NCBI GenBank assembly: GCA_964413265.1
Contig: CAYPRX010000075.1
Location: 1 to 28,345 of the forward strand
DNA length: 28,345 nucleotides
Reading direction: 5' to 3'
Source: CAVYGN01 sp964413265
GTDB lineage: Bacteria > Spirochaetota > Brevinematia > Brevinematales > JAOACQ01
In this document: positions 1 to 8,784 of the stretch, piece by piece
Layout of the letters: every line of letters begins with the position of its first letter
Numbering within the stretch: position 1 is the first letter of the stretch
Notes under the pieces: model-generated
Told to the model about the DNA's origin: nothing
Databases searched by the model: none
The model's input: the letters and a program-made list of their open reading frames with translations, nothing else
Made by a program: the position numbers and the translations under genes

Positions 1-129
1 CACTTGAAGATATTTTAAATTTTTTTAATTTAGTGTTGAATATAATTAAGACTAAAAAGGGATAACAATTTATTGATTTCAATAATTTTATGTCATATCA
101 GAAATTATGCTGACTTCTCTTTTTACATC

Positions 130-158
130 TTGACAATTACTCATGCCCTCCTTAAAAT
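130..158 (+). promoter_or_regulatory. sigma-70-type promoter of valS
   Basis: A TTGACA -35 box (130-135), a 17-base spacer and a TAAAAT -10 box (153-158) lie 41 bases before the valS ATG. Initiation would fall near 165, giving a short leader of about 34 nt. The rest of 1-129 is AT-rich and shows no gene, T-box or other leader structure that I can recognise. Confidence 0.7.
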
Positions 159-198
159 TTTAACATACTAATTATTGGCTTAATGGGGGCTGTTCTCG

Positions 199-2835
199 AT
201 GAATTCCGAATTGACCGGCGCTTATAATCCATCAGAATTCGAGGAAAAAATATATCAATACTGGCTTGAGGAAGGTTTTTTTAAAAGTTCTGTTAATTCT
301 GCTAAGAAACCTTATACTATAGTAATCCCTCCGCCTAATGTTACAGGTGTGCTTCACATGGGGCATATACTTAACAATACTATACAGGATATATTGATAC
401 GTTATCACAGGATGAATAATTTTGAGGCTTGCTGGATTCCAGGAACCGATCATGCCTCGATCGCTACCGAGGCAAAAGTTGTTAAATATCTGGCCGGCAA
501 GGGGATTGATAAGTATGAGATCGGGCGTGAAAAATTTCTTGAGTACGCCTGGGAATGGAAACGGAAATACGGCGGAATAATCATCAGTCAGTTAAAACAA
601 ATGGGTGCCAGCTGTGACTGGGAACGTGAAAGATTTACCATGGATCCCGGCTATTATAAGGCTGTAATACACAGTTTCGTTATTCTGTATAAAAAGGGCT
701 ATATATATAAGGGCTTCAAGCTGGTTAACTGGTGCCCTGTTTCTAAATCGGCCATATCGGACGAGGAAGTTTATTATCAGGAGATTGAGGGTAAGCTCTG
801 GTACTTTAAATACCCTCTGAAAGATTCTGAGGAATTTATTGAAATAGCTACCACAAGACCGGAGACCATGTTCGGCGATACTGCTGTAGCTGTTAATCCC
901 AGAGACAAGCGCTACAGAAAATACATCGGCAAATCTGTAATTCTTCCTATTGTAAATAAAGAAATACCGGTTATTGCTGATGAGTATGTCGATATGGAAT
1001 TCGGAACCGGTGCACTAAAGATCACTCCCGCTCATGACCCTAATGATTACAATATCGGTATTAATCATGATCTTGAATTCTTAAATATAATGAACAAGGA
1101 TGCAACGTTGAACGGCAATGTCCCTGAAGATTTTCAGGGGATGGACAGGTTTGAAGCCAGAGAAGCAGCTGTTGAAAAAATGAAGGAACTTAAACTGTTC
1201 GTAAAGGCGGAGAATTATACCCATAAAGTGGGTTACAGTGAACGGGGACATGTTCCCATTGAGCCATATCTTTCTGAACAGTGGTTTATGAAGATGGACA
1301 AGCTTGTCAAACCGGCCATAAAGGTAGTTAAGGACGGGGATATAACTTTTTATCCGGAGCGATGGGCAAAAACCTATTTTCATTGGCTGGACAATGTTAA
1401 AGACTGGTGCATATCCAGGCAGTTATGGTGGGGTCACCGCATACCTGTATATTATTGTGATGAATGCGGGTATTACGATGCCTATGAAGTGGCTCCTGAA
1501 ATGTGTGAAGAATGCGGCAGCACCGCGATAAGGCAGGATGAAGATGTCCTTGATACCTGGGCTTCTTCATGGCTGTGGCCATTTGCCGTACATAAATGGC
1601 CGGAGGTCGATGAAGACCTTAAATATTATTACCCCACTGATACTCTTGTTACTGCTCCTGAAATAATATTTTTCTGGGTAGCAAGGATGATAATCGCAGG
1701 TATGGAATTTTTTAAGAAAATTCCTTTCAGGAAGGTGTATTTTACAGGTATAGTGAGGGATGATATTGGCAGGAAAATGAGCAAATCGCTGGGTAACTCC
1801 CCTGATCCGATAGATGTTATTAAGGAATATGGGGCTGATGCTCTCCGTTTCACACTTACAAGACTGGCTCCGCTTGGAAATGATATCTACTACAGTAACG
1901 AGAATTGTGAAATCGGAAGGAATTTTGCTAATAAAATCTGGAATGCTTCAAAGTTCATACTTCAGAACTGCTCTGCATCTTCAATTAATAATCCTGTCAG
2001 AAATTCAGCCCTGGACGATTTTGATAAGTGGGTTCTATCGAAGTTCAATAAAACAGTTAGGAAAGTCAGGGAAGAGATAGAAAGATTTAATTTTAATGAC
2101 GCCGCTGTAAGTATTTATGACTTCATATGGGGTGAATTCTGCGATTGGTATATAGAGATTTCAAAAGTTGCGATTTATAAAGGGAAACAGGATGATAAAG
2201 ACTCGAAAATATCTGTTTTACTTCATATACTGGATGGAAGCCTTAAGCTCCTGCATCCCTTTATGCCGTTCATCACCGAAAAGATACATCAGAGTCTTCC
2301 TCAGCATAGGTTATCTCTTGTAATAGAAAAATATCCAGAATATAGCGGCGACCTTATTTATGATGAAGAGGAAGAACTTGTCTCAGACATTCAAAATATA
2401 ATCAGGACTATCCGCAATATTCGAGGTGAAAATAAAATACAGCCTAATATCATGGTTTTTGCTTTGCTTAAGGTTGAAGATAAAAATCTCGCTGATTTTT
2501 CTCTTAAACATCTGAATGTAGTGAAAAAGCTTGCAAAGGTTGAAAAGATGGATATGATTGATTATCATAAAAAAGAAAAGGATGAGGTCCTGGGGGTAGG
2601 TAAGGGATTTGAGGTATATATATCTCTGAAAGGCAGTGTTGATGTTGAAAAAGAGAGGGGCAGGCTTGAGGTGGAACTGGAAAGACTAAAAGTTTCGATA
2701 GAATCTGCAAGAAAGAAGCTGGCAAATTCGAACTTTTTAAACAGAGCTCCTGAAGATGTTGTTAATAAAGAAAGGGAAAAAATTTTATTTCTGGAGGGAG
2801 AAAGAGATAAAATAAAAAGAAACCTCGGAATTTAG
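199..2835 (+). CDS. valS: Valyl-tRNA synthetase (ValRS)
   Basis: This class Ia aminoacyl-tRNA synthetase charges tRNA-Val in the cytoplasm. Its 878 residues match the usual bacterial length. The HIGH-class signature appears as HMGH at residues 53-56 after PPPNVTG, and KMSKS is at 526-530. The CP1 editing region lies between them, with the TTRPETMFGDTA motif near 218-229. Four cysteines (C420, C423, C436, C439) in two CxxC pairs form a probable zinc knuckle, seen in some but not all ValRS. A C-terminal helical arm (about 810-878) is rich in Lys/Glu, as in ValRS coiled-coil tails. The ATG follows a GGGGG purine run at 185-189. The gene is first in a transcript that probably continues into the HD-GYP gene 43 bases downstream. 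All key residues are present. Confidence 0.98.
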   Translation: MNSELTGAYNPSEFEEKIYQYWLEEGFFKSSVNSAKKPYTIVIPPPNVTGVLHMGHILNNTIQDILIRYHRMNNFEACWIPGTDHASIATEAKVVKYLAGKGIDKYEIGREKFLEYAWEWKRKYGGIIISQLKQMGASCDWERERFTMDPGYYKAVIHSFVILYKKGYIYKGFKLVNWCPVSKSAISDEEVYYQEIEGKLWYFKYPLKDSEEFIEIATTRPETMFGDTAVAVNPRDKRYRKYIGKSVILPIVNKEIPVIADEYVDMEFGTGALKITPAHDPNDYNIGINHDLEFLNIMNKDATLNGNVPEDFQGMDRFEAREAAVEKMKELKLFVKAENYTHKVGYSERGHVPIEPYLSEQWFMKMDKLVKPAIKVVKDGDITFYPERWAKTYFHWLDNVKDWCISRQLWWGHRIPVYYCDECGYYDAYEVAPEMCEECGSTAIRQDEDVLDTWASSWLWPFAVHKWPEVDEDLKYYYPTDTLVTAPEIIFFWVARMIIAGMEFFKKIPFRKVYFTGIVRDDIGRKMSKSLGNSPDPIDVIKEYGADALRFTLTRLAPLGNDIYYSNENCEIGRNFANKIWNASKFILQNCSASSINNPVRNSALDDFDKWVLSKFNKTVRKVREEIERFNFNDAAVSIYDFIWGEFCDWYIEISKVAIYKGKQDDKDSKISVLLHILDGSLKLLHPFMPFITEKIHQSLPQHRLSLVIEKYPEYSGDLIYDEEEELVSDIQNIIRTIRNIRGENKIQPNIMVFALLKVEDKNLADFSLKHLNVVKKLAKVEKMDMIDYHKKEKDEVLGVGKGFEVYISLKGSVDVEKERGRLEVELERLKVSIESARKKLANSNFLNRAPEDVVNKEREKILFLEGERDKIKRNLGI

Positions 2836-2878
2836 TCAGTTAATAAGATAAAAAATAATAAATAATTTTAAGGTTTGT

Positions 2879-4024
2879 ATGCTGGAAATAGAAAAATTAG
2901 AAAGTATTGATGTTAATTTTTTAAGAAATGGTGTTCTTCTGTGCGGTATAGTTTACGATGAACAGGGAAACATGCTTTGGCCTGCAAGGAAAGCCCTTAC
3001 ATCATCATTTATAATGAAGTTAAAAGAAAGGGGCGTTAAAAACATCTATTATTCTCCACCAAAGTATAAAAATATATTTAGTAAGCCGCCGATCTTCTCA
3101 GATGCGACCCGGGAATTTGCCCTCAATACTATTGAAGAGGTAGGGCATCAGATAAAGTACGGAAAGCTTAAAGATCTTAAATCGGCTAAGAGCACTGTTG
3201 AAAAATTCCTGGGAGAGGTCAAATCTCATCCCGAAAATTTCCTGAATCTGATGGTACTGAAGGACTACGATTCATATACTTATTATCATTCTATAAATGC
3301 TGGATTACTATCAGTCTTTCTCACTAAAAAACTGGGTTTTAACGATGTTTTTGCTCTTGATGTCGGTCTTGGCGGATTTCTTCATGATATAGGCAAGATA
3401 CTGGTTCCAAGTAAGATTGTTAATAAAAACGGCATATTAACAAATGAGGAATTTAGGGAAATGAAGAAACACCCTATTTACGGTTATAATCTTATACGGG
3501 AAGATGCAACTCTGAGTAATTATATTAAAAAAATAATATTATACCATCATGAAAAATGGGATGGATCCGGATATCCGATAGGCTTGAAAGATGAAGCAAT
3601 AGGGAATTTTGCAGGAATCGTATCGATTTGTGATGTCTATGACGCACTGACGACAGAAAGACCCTACAAGGCAGCTTTTTGTGTGAACGATGCCCTGCTG
3701 TACATTATGAGAAATACATTGAAAAATTTTAATCCTTTTGTTTCACAGAGATTCGTAAATGAGCTTTCAAAGATGTTTGAACTGGGGTCTTTTTACCCAG
3801 TAGGAAGTTTTGTTTATCTCAATACCGGCGAGGTCGGTTATGTTAAAGCCAAGGATGATGAATATACTATGAGGCCTAATATTGTCATTCTGAAAAATTT
3901 TCAGGGTTTTCCTCTCAGAAATCCGATTGAATCTGATCTTAAAAGAGATACATCAAGGATAATATATAAAACTATCGATGATCCCGAAGAAATTGAAAAA
4001 TTGAAAATCCTTTTAAAATACTGA
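2879..4024 (+). CDS. HD-GYP domain c-di-GMP phosphodiesterase
   Basis: Predicted soluble cyclic-di-GMP phosphodiesterase of 381 residues. An N-terminal domain of about 125 residues precedes the HD-GYP domain. It contains a segment on opening, or flipping, of a 'GNMLWPARKALT' type, as in many HD-GYP proteins. The metal- and substrate-binding set is intact: H137, H169-D170, H223-H224, G231-Y232-P233 in GSGYP, and D252 in the ICDVYDALT stretch. No receiver domain or membrane segment is visible, so any sensing would be by the N-terminal domain. A short C-terminal extension (about 305-381) looks like a small beta domain. The start follows TAAGG at 2869-2873. It lies 43 bases after valS on the same strand and ends 12 bases before the convergent ntrC-like gene, with no terminator in between. 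The family function is firm; the target process is unknown. Confidence 0.93.
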   Translation: MLEIEKLESIDVNFLRNGVLLCGIVYDEQGNMLWPARKALTSSFIMKLKERGVKNIYYSPPKYKNIFSKPPIFSDATREFALNTIEEVGHQIKYGKLKDLKSAKSTVEKFLGEVKSHPENFLNLMVLKDYDSYTYYHSINAGLLSVFLTKKLGFNDVFALDVGLGGFLHDIGKILVPSKIVNKNGILTNEEFREMKKHPIYGYNLIREDATLSNYIKKIILYHHEKWDGSGYPIGLKDEAIGNFAGIVSICDVYDALTTERPYKAAFCVNDALLYIMRNTLKNFNPFVSQRFVNELSKMFELGSFYPVGSFVYLNTGEVGYVKAKDDEYTMRPNIVILKNFQGFPLRNPIESDLKRDTSRIIYKTIDDPEEIEKLKILLKY

Positions 4025-4036
4025 GGTATAAGCAGC

Positions 4037-5404
4037 TTATTCTTCAGTCAATTCAAGATCGGAATCAATCTTCAGTTCTTTGATCTTCCTATGGAGATAA
4101 GTCCTTTCTATTTTAAGGGATTCTGCAGTTTTTGTAATGTTGTTATTCATACTGATCAGTCTGTTCAGTATCAATTTTTTTTCGAAATCGTGCTTAGCTT
4201 CTCTAAGATTCATTTTTTCATATTTAAAATCAATATTATTTTCTTCTGAATACAGGAGTTTCATTACATCTTCAGCTTCTATTTTTGCCTTATTATTCAA
4301 AATTATCATTCGCTCGATAAAATTGCGGAGCTCTCTTACGTTCCCTCCCCAATTCCTGTTTTCAAGTATATGAATGGCCGCTCTTGATAGTGATGCGGTT
4401 TTACCCCTTTTGGTAGCAAGTTCATCTATAAAATATAGAATAAGAGGCTCGATATCGTCTTTTCTTTCTCTGAGAGGAGGTATTGATATTGGAATAACAT
4501 TAAGCCTGTAAAAGAGATCCTGCCTGAATTTCCCCTGCCTGATCTCGTCAGTGATATCCTTATTTGTAGCAGTAATGAGTCTGACATCGACTTTTATTAT
4601 TTCGTTGCTGCCTACTCTCTGGATTTCTTTTTCCTGAACTGCCCTGAGAACTTTTGCCTGTGCGGCAAGACTCAAATCTCCGATTTCATCAAGAAAAAGT
4701 GTGCCTCTATGAGCGGTTTCAAATTTCCCTTTTTTCTGGCGGAAAGCCCCTGTAAAGGCCCCTTTTTCAAAACCGAAAAGTTCCGACTCTATAAGAGTTT
4801 CAGGGATGGCTGCGCAGTTAATGCTGATAAATGGGAAATTTTTTCTAAGAGAATAACTGTGGATCATTCTTGCGACAAGTTCCTTACCTGTGCCGTTCTC
4901 TCCAGTGATAAGAACAGAGGCGTCGCTTTGGGCAATCTGGGGTAATTTTGCCAAAATTTCCTGAATTCCCCTGCTATTTCCCACGAACTGGACAGGTTCG
5001 ATTTTTGATTTGAGATTCAAGTTTTCCATCTGAAGTTCTTTTAATTTGACTGCATTTCTGATAGAATTGAGGATTCTTTCAAATGCGAGCGGTTTTTCAA
5101 GAAAATCATACGCCCCCTTTTTCATAGCTTCGACTGCCATTTTAATATCGCCATGCCCTGAAATTATTAGAGCAGGAATAAGAGGGAATTCGCTGTGAAT
5201 GTAGTCGAGAACTGCCATACCCCCCTTCTTGGGGAGCATTACGTCAAGTAAAACGGCATCAATATCCTCGAGCAGGATTTTTTTTATTGCATCTTCTCCA
5301 TCATTCGAACAAATGACTTCATAATCCTCATCGCTTAGAATATCGGAAATAGTCTCCCGTATTTTTTCTTCATCATCAACAACTAATACTTTATATTTCA
5401 TCAT
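4037..5404 (-). CDS. NtrC-family sigma-54-dependent response regulator
   Basis: A 455-residue regulator with three modules. The receiver domain (1-120) has acidic D10/D11, phospho-acceptor D54 and K104. The AAA+ sigma-54 activator domain (about 138-370) has Walker A GENGTGKE (168-175), the sigma-54 contact loop GAFTGA (215-220), Walker B TLFLDE (235-240) and the arginine-rich RLNVIP/LRER region. A Fis-type helix-turn-helix lies at about 405-445. Every motif needed to activate RNA polymerase with sigma-54 is intact, so the genome should encode rpoN, although it is not in this window. The gene overlaps the end of the kinase gene by 14 bases, which implies translational coupling to its cognate kinase. 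Start: two adjacent ATG codons (5404 and 5401); either would work. The regulon cannot be told from this sequence. Confidence 0.95.
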   Translation of the reverse strand: MMKYKVLVVDDEEKIRETISDILSDEDYEVICSNDGEDAIKKILLEDIDAVLLDVMLPKKGGMAVLDYIHSEFPLIPALIISGHGDIKMAVEAMKKGAYDFLEKPLAFERILNSIRNAVKLKELQMENLNLKSKIEPVQFVGNSRGIQEILAKLPQIAQSDASVLITGENGTGKELVARMIHSYSLRKNFPFISINCAAIPETLIESELFGFEKGAFTGAFRQKKGKFETAHRGTLFLDEIGDLSLAAQAKVLRAVQEKEIQRVGSNEIIKVDVRLITATNKDITDEIRQGKFRQDLFYRLNVIPISIPPLRERKDDIEPLILYFIDELATKRGKTASLSRAAIHILENRNWGGNVRELRNFIERMIILNNKAKIEAEDVMKLLYSEENNIDFKYEKMNLREAKHDFEKKLILNRLISMNNNITKTAESLKIERTYLHRKIKELKIDSDLELTEE

Positions 5405-7103
5405 TGGCCTCTTTGTTTATTTTGTTTTCAGTCTGCTTGATATCTGCTTTGTTTTCCAGCGGGATCTGGATAAAGAAAGTTGTTCCGGTATCCCCGCTTT
5501 CAAACCATATATCGCCATTGTGCTCTGAAATTATTCTCTCCGCTATAGCAAGACCGATACCAATACCCTGCTTTTTTGTTGTAAAATAAGGCTCAAATAT
5601 TTTATTTCGAATATCCGGACTGATGCCTGTCCCTTTATCGTATACCGCTATTGTCAGAAATTCTTCGTTTATCTTTGCCTTTATTTCAACGTATTTTTCA
5701 GTGTTTTCGCAAGCATCGATGGAATTATTAACAAGATTTATAATTACCTGTTTCAGCTGGCTTTCGTCGTATAAAATATACAATTCATTGAAAGATATAT
5801 TTTTTACTATATTGTAGAGCGGATAAGCACCCTGGAAAAAGTCTGTCAGCTCGTTAAGAGTTACTGCAATATTTTTCTTTTCAAGCTTTAAATTCGGAAG
5901 TTTTGCAAATTTTGAAAACTCGTTAACAAGTTTTTCCAATCTTTTTGTTTCACTGATAATCGTGGCTGTTGTTTTATCTAAAATTTCTTTAAATTCATGT
6001 GGTTTGAACTCGTATGAATAAAGAAGCCTTTCGGTTGAAAGCTTGATTGGGGTAAGAGGATTTTTCACTTCATGTGCGAGCCTTCTGGCCATTTCCTGCC
6101 AGGCTTCTATCCTTTCCATGCTCTTTATCTGCTGATATGCAAATTTTAATCTTGTGGCCATTGAATTGAAGTGATATGCAAGATCGCCTATTTCATCCTG
6201 TGATTTAATTTTAACCCTGTAATCAAGATTTTTTTCGGAAATTATCTTGATACCCTTGGCAATTTCTTCAATAGGTACAGTGATGTTTTTTGCTACTGTC
6301 AGACTAACAAAAAATACTCCGATCAGAATCGGGATTGCCAGGATAAATATGGCTGATATTGATACAGGCAGAATATATTTCTTTGTTTGTCTCAGCTTGG
6401 ATATCGAGTCCAGGTTGTAATTGAGTGTTTGAATAGCTTCGGTCAGAACCTTTTCGGTATATGTGGCATAATATAAATTGTTATTTCTGACAATGCTGAT
6501 ATTGTAAGATTCGCCTGCATAATATATATTTGACTGACTGACAGAATAAAACTTTATTATGTCATTAATAAAAGATTCCAGATATCCTGTGAGCTGTTGA
6601 TTGTTATTTTTTAAAATGATAATATGGTCGCGCTTAATCCTGAATATGACAGGAAAATATGAGGGATCCCCAGCAGCAAAAGAGAGAATTTCGGATTCAT
6701 AATTGTTTTTATGTGCCCAGATCATATTTTTATAATTGTTGAGAAGATTGTCAACTATATTGCTTTCTCTGTCTATAAAAGTGTTTTCAATTAAAAATAT
6801 CAGTGAAAACATGAGGCATCCAAAAACAGCAATAAAACTAAGGGTCGATAGCAGGAAATATGATGTTATTTTTCCTCTGAGTTTATAACCCCTGACACCC
6901 TTTCTCTGGAAGAAAAACAGCATTATTAAATTGTTAAGCAGCCATAGGCCGGAAAATAGTGATACAAAAACTACTGATGGAACAAATATCTTCAATGTTA
7001 AATTAGCATGAATTGAAACAAGCCATCGGAATATCAAATAAGAGATGAACCAAGCGATGATAATCACCACTGAAAGGACAAGATAGTTCCTTTTATTTTT
7101 CAT
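5391..7103 (-). CDS. NtrY-like membrane sensor histidine kinase
   Basis: A 570-residue sensor kinase, cognate to the overlapping NtrC-like regulator. Hydrophobic segments lie at about 8-29, 36-64, 83-106 and 246-270. The 107-245 stretch would be an extracytoplasmic sensor loop. It is followed by a HAMP linker (about 271-325) and the dimerisation domain with the phospho-acceptor H344 in RLAHEVKNPLTP. The ATPase domain has an N-box (INLVNNSIDA, N459/N460), DKGTGIS (489-495) and GIGIGLAIA (513-521). The topology of several N-terminal helices, one large loop, a further helix and HAMP is that of NtrY, but I see no PAS domain between HAMP and the kinase core. It is preceded by HPr in the same direction, with a 49-base gap. 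The ligand is unknown; a nitrogen role should not be assumed from the name. Confidence 0.92.
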   Translation of the reverse strand: MKNKRNYLVLSVVIIIAWFISYLIFRWLVSIHANLTLKIFVPSVVFVSLFSGLWLLNNLIMLFFFQRKGVRGYKLRGKITSYFLLSTLSFIAVFGCLMFSLIFLIENTFIDRESNIVDNLLNNYKNMIWAHKNNYESEILSFAAGDPSYFPVIFRIKRDHIIILKNNNQQLTGYLESFINDIIKFYSVSQSNIYYAGESYNISIVRNNNLYYATYTEKVLTEAIQTLNYNLDSISKLRQTKKYILPVSISAIFILAIPILIGVFFVSLTVAKNITVPIEEIAKGIKIISEKNLDYRVKIKSQDEIGDLAYHFNSMATRLKFAYQQIKSMERIEAWQEMARRLAHEVKNPLTPIKLSTERLLYSYEFKPHEFKEILDKTTATIISETKRLEKLVNEFSKFAKLPNLKLEKKNIAVTLNELTDFFQGAYPLYNIVKNISFNELYILYDESQLKQVIINLVNNSIDACENTEKYVEIKAKINEEFLTIAVYDKGTGISPDIRNKIFEPYFTTKKQGIGIGLAIAERIISEHNGDIWFESGDTGTTFFIQIPLENKADIKQTENKINKEANDEI

Positions 7104-7152
7104 TTAATATTCCATCGCAGCATCGCTTGAGAAAGGTTGGTTTTGAATTTAT

Positions 7153-7422
7153 TTAATCCTCATCGAATTTTCTTATCTCAACTAGATCTCTCAGTGCTTC
7201 AAGCGCCTTTTCTTCATCTTCTCCGACTGCAATTATACTCAGTACAACCCCCTTACCCGCAGCTAATAATAAAAGGTTCATGATACTTTTGCAATTGACT
7301 TCACTGTCTTCTTTTACTACAGTAATTTCACTCTTGAACTGACTGGCAAGATTTGCCATCAGTGAAGAAGGCCGGGCATGGAGGCCATATTCATTTTTGA
7401 TTTCAACTTTTATTTCTTTCAT
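7153..7422 (-). CDS. ptsH: HPr phosphocarrier protein
   Basis: An 89-residue HPr fold. The EI-phosphorylatable histidine is H15 in GLHARP, and the HprK target serine is S46 in the CKSIMNLL context, so both regulatory sites are conserved. It sits next to hprK (52-base gap), which supports regulation by Ser46 phosphorylation. No enzyme I, EIIA or sugar permease lies in the window. The protein may therefore act in an incomplete, regulatory-only phosphotransfer branch of the kind found in several non-Firmicute phyla. That is inference: ptsI may lie elsewhere. A Shine-Dalgarno-like AAGGGA lies about 11 bases before the start. Identification is secure; the pathway role is not. Confidence 0.96.
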   Translation of the reverse strand: MKEIKVEIKNEYGLHARPSSLMANLASQFKSEITVVKEDSEVNCKSIMNLLLLAAGKGVVLSIIAVGEDEEKALEALRDLVEIRKFDED

Positions 7423-7474
7423 TGTTAAACAATCCCTTGGAGAATGCTAATTAATTCTATCTTATTTTAACGAT

Positions 7475-8455
7475 TTATACAACTTCTTTTTCCTTTTTCA
7501 TAAAACTCCTAATTTTATTATCCAGCTCCTCTGCTGAATTATAACCAAGTTTTCTCATAACATCCCTGTATGCTGCAACTTCAATTAACAATGGAATATT
7601 GCGTCCGGGACTGACCGGAATTTCTTTTTTTGGTATCTGCGTACCGAGAATGGTGTCATATTTTTCCTCGAAACCAAGTCTGTCATATCCATAAGTTCCA
7701 TCCCATTCATGCAGATCTACGATCAAACCGAGTTTTTCAGATTTGAGTATACGTCCTTCTCCAAAATACTGTGATACATTTATAATGCCTATTCCCCTGA
7801 TTTCAAGATAAGGGCCGTAATTCATGTTTGGTTCGCCCTTCAGTTCAAAACCATGGGCTGTACGTATTTTTTTTATCTTGACGATATCGTCACAAATAAA
7901 CTTATGGCCCCTTTCAATAAGTCCGAGGACGCTTTCGCTTTTACCGATGCCGCTTTTGCCGGTAATAAGAACACCAATGTTATAGATCGACATAAAATTT
8001 CCATGCACTGTTACAAAGGGTGCGAATACATCGTCAAGTATAGTAGAAATGAGAGCGATCAGCCGTCTTGAAGATAATTTTGATTTTAATATGGGAACCG
8101 CTTTTTCGTTGCTTTTGTTAATGAGGTAGCGCGGAAGCGCGGAATTATGCGTTACGATGCAGACCGGCATTTCATACTCAAAAAATTTGTCCAGGTTTTC
8201 AGTGCTCTTTTCATTAACTAGTTTTACAATGAAAGCTACTTCGCCCCTGCCCAGTATCTGTATCCTGTGACTGGCAAAACAATCGAAAAATCCTGCCAGC
8301 GGCAGACCGGGTCTGTTAAACTCTTCGCTGATGATTTTTTTATCCAAGCCCTCTTTGCCGCTTACAACCGTTAATCCGAGTAAATGATCCTGTTCCCTGT
8401 CTATTTCCAGCAATCTTGAGACAGGTATACTCGATATTCTGGACTTTCCATCCAT
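7475..8455 (-). CDS. hprK: HPr kinase/phosphorylase (HprK/P)
   Basis: A bifunctional enzyme that phosphorylates HPr on Ser46 with ATP or pyrophosphate and removes the phosphate by phosphorolysis. At 326 residues it has the usual length. The N-terminal domain spans about 1-130. The catalytic domain carries H151, Walker A GKSGIGKS (166-173), the CDD triplet (188-190), the HprK signature EIRGIGIINV (218-227) and PGRN (283-286). All functional elements are present. It lies between hpf (21-base gap) and ptsH (52-base gap), so enzyme and substrate are co-transcribed. The start ATGGATGGA has only a weak upstream GCGGAAA, so translation may depend on readthrough from hpf. Confidence 0.97.
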   Translation of the reverse strand: MDGKSRISSIPVSRLLEIDREQDHLLGLTVVSGKEGLDKKIISEEFNRPGLPLAGFFDCFASHRIQILGRGEVAFIVKLVNEKSTENLDKFFEYEMPVCIVTHNSALPRYLINKSNEKAVPILKSKLSSRRLIALISTILDDVFAPFVTVHGNFMSIYNIGVLITGKSGIGKSESVLGLIERGHKFICDDIVKIKKIRTAHGFELKGEPNMNYGPYLEIRGIGIINVSQYFGEGRILKSEKLGLIVDLHEWDGTYGYDRLGFEEKYDTILGTQIPKKEIPVSPGRNIPLLIEVAAYRDVMRKLGYNSAEELDNKIRSFMKKEKEVV

Positions 8456-8476
8456 ATAATTTATTTCCGCACAACA

Positions 8477-8770
8477 TTAGCCATGATGATCAGTCAATTT
8501 ATCCTTTTTTTTCTTTATCTCTTTCTCAATCTTATCAGTTACTATATCAAAAGATTCCTGCCATGTTGATCCGATATCTTTTGCGAAATAAAGATCCCTG
8601 TTTGCAGAAACCTTTAGCTCTGTCAGAAATTTCCCTCTCTGAAGAGTAACAACAGCTGTAATATTCATTATCTGCTGGTAATAGAACTTGAATTTTTGCA
8701 ATCTTTTTTCTAAATAATCCTTCATTTCATCATTGATATCAAAATTTTTTCCGGTATAAGTCACGATCAT
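8477..8770 (-). CDS. hpf: Short ribosome hibernation promoting factor / YfiA-type ribosome inactivator
   Basis: A 97-residue protein of the S30AE family, which binds the decoding region of the 30S subunit and protects idle ribosomes. The pattern is typical: MIVTYTGKNFDINDEMKDYL, the YYQQIMNITAVVTLQRGKF stretch, then a basic C-terminal helix (KIEKEIKKKKDK). It is the short form: it lacks the C-terminal dimerisation domain that long HPF uses to form 100S dimers on its own. It lies 14 bases after the sigma factor and 21 bases before hprK. An hpf next to hprK/ptsH recalls the proteobacterial rpoN locus. Short HPF and YfiA cannot be told apart by sequence reading alone. Confidence 0.9.
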   Translation of the reverse strand: MIVTYTGKNFDINDEMKDYLEKRLQKFKFYYQQIMNITAVVTLQRGKFLTELKVSANRDLYFAKDIGSTWQESFDIVTDKIEKEIKKKKDKLTDHHG

Positions 8771-8784
8771 ATGTTCCTCGCTGA

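Noticed and set aside
107..118. Twelve-base match (ATGCTGACTTCT) between the valS upstream region and 18658-18669 upstream of the MBL gene, first taken as a shared operator.
   Set aside because: In 28 kb of AT-rich sequence many 12-base matches are expected by chance; the flanks do not match and the position relative to the promoters differs.
1..198. Possible T-box or other amino-acid-sensing leader before valS.
   Set aside because: The promoter at 130-158 leaves a leader of only about 34 nt, and no T-box core or terminator hairpin is visible.
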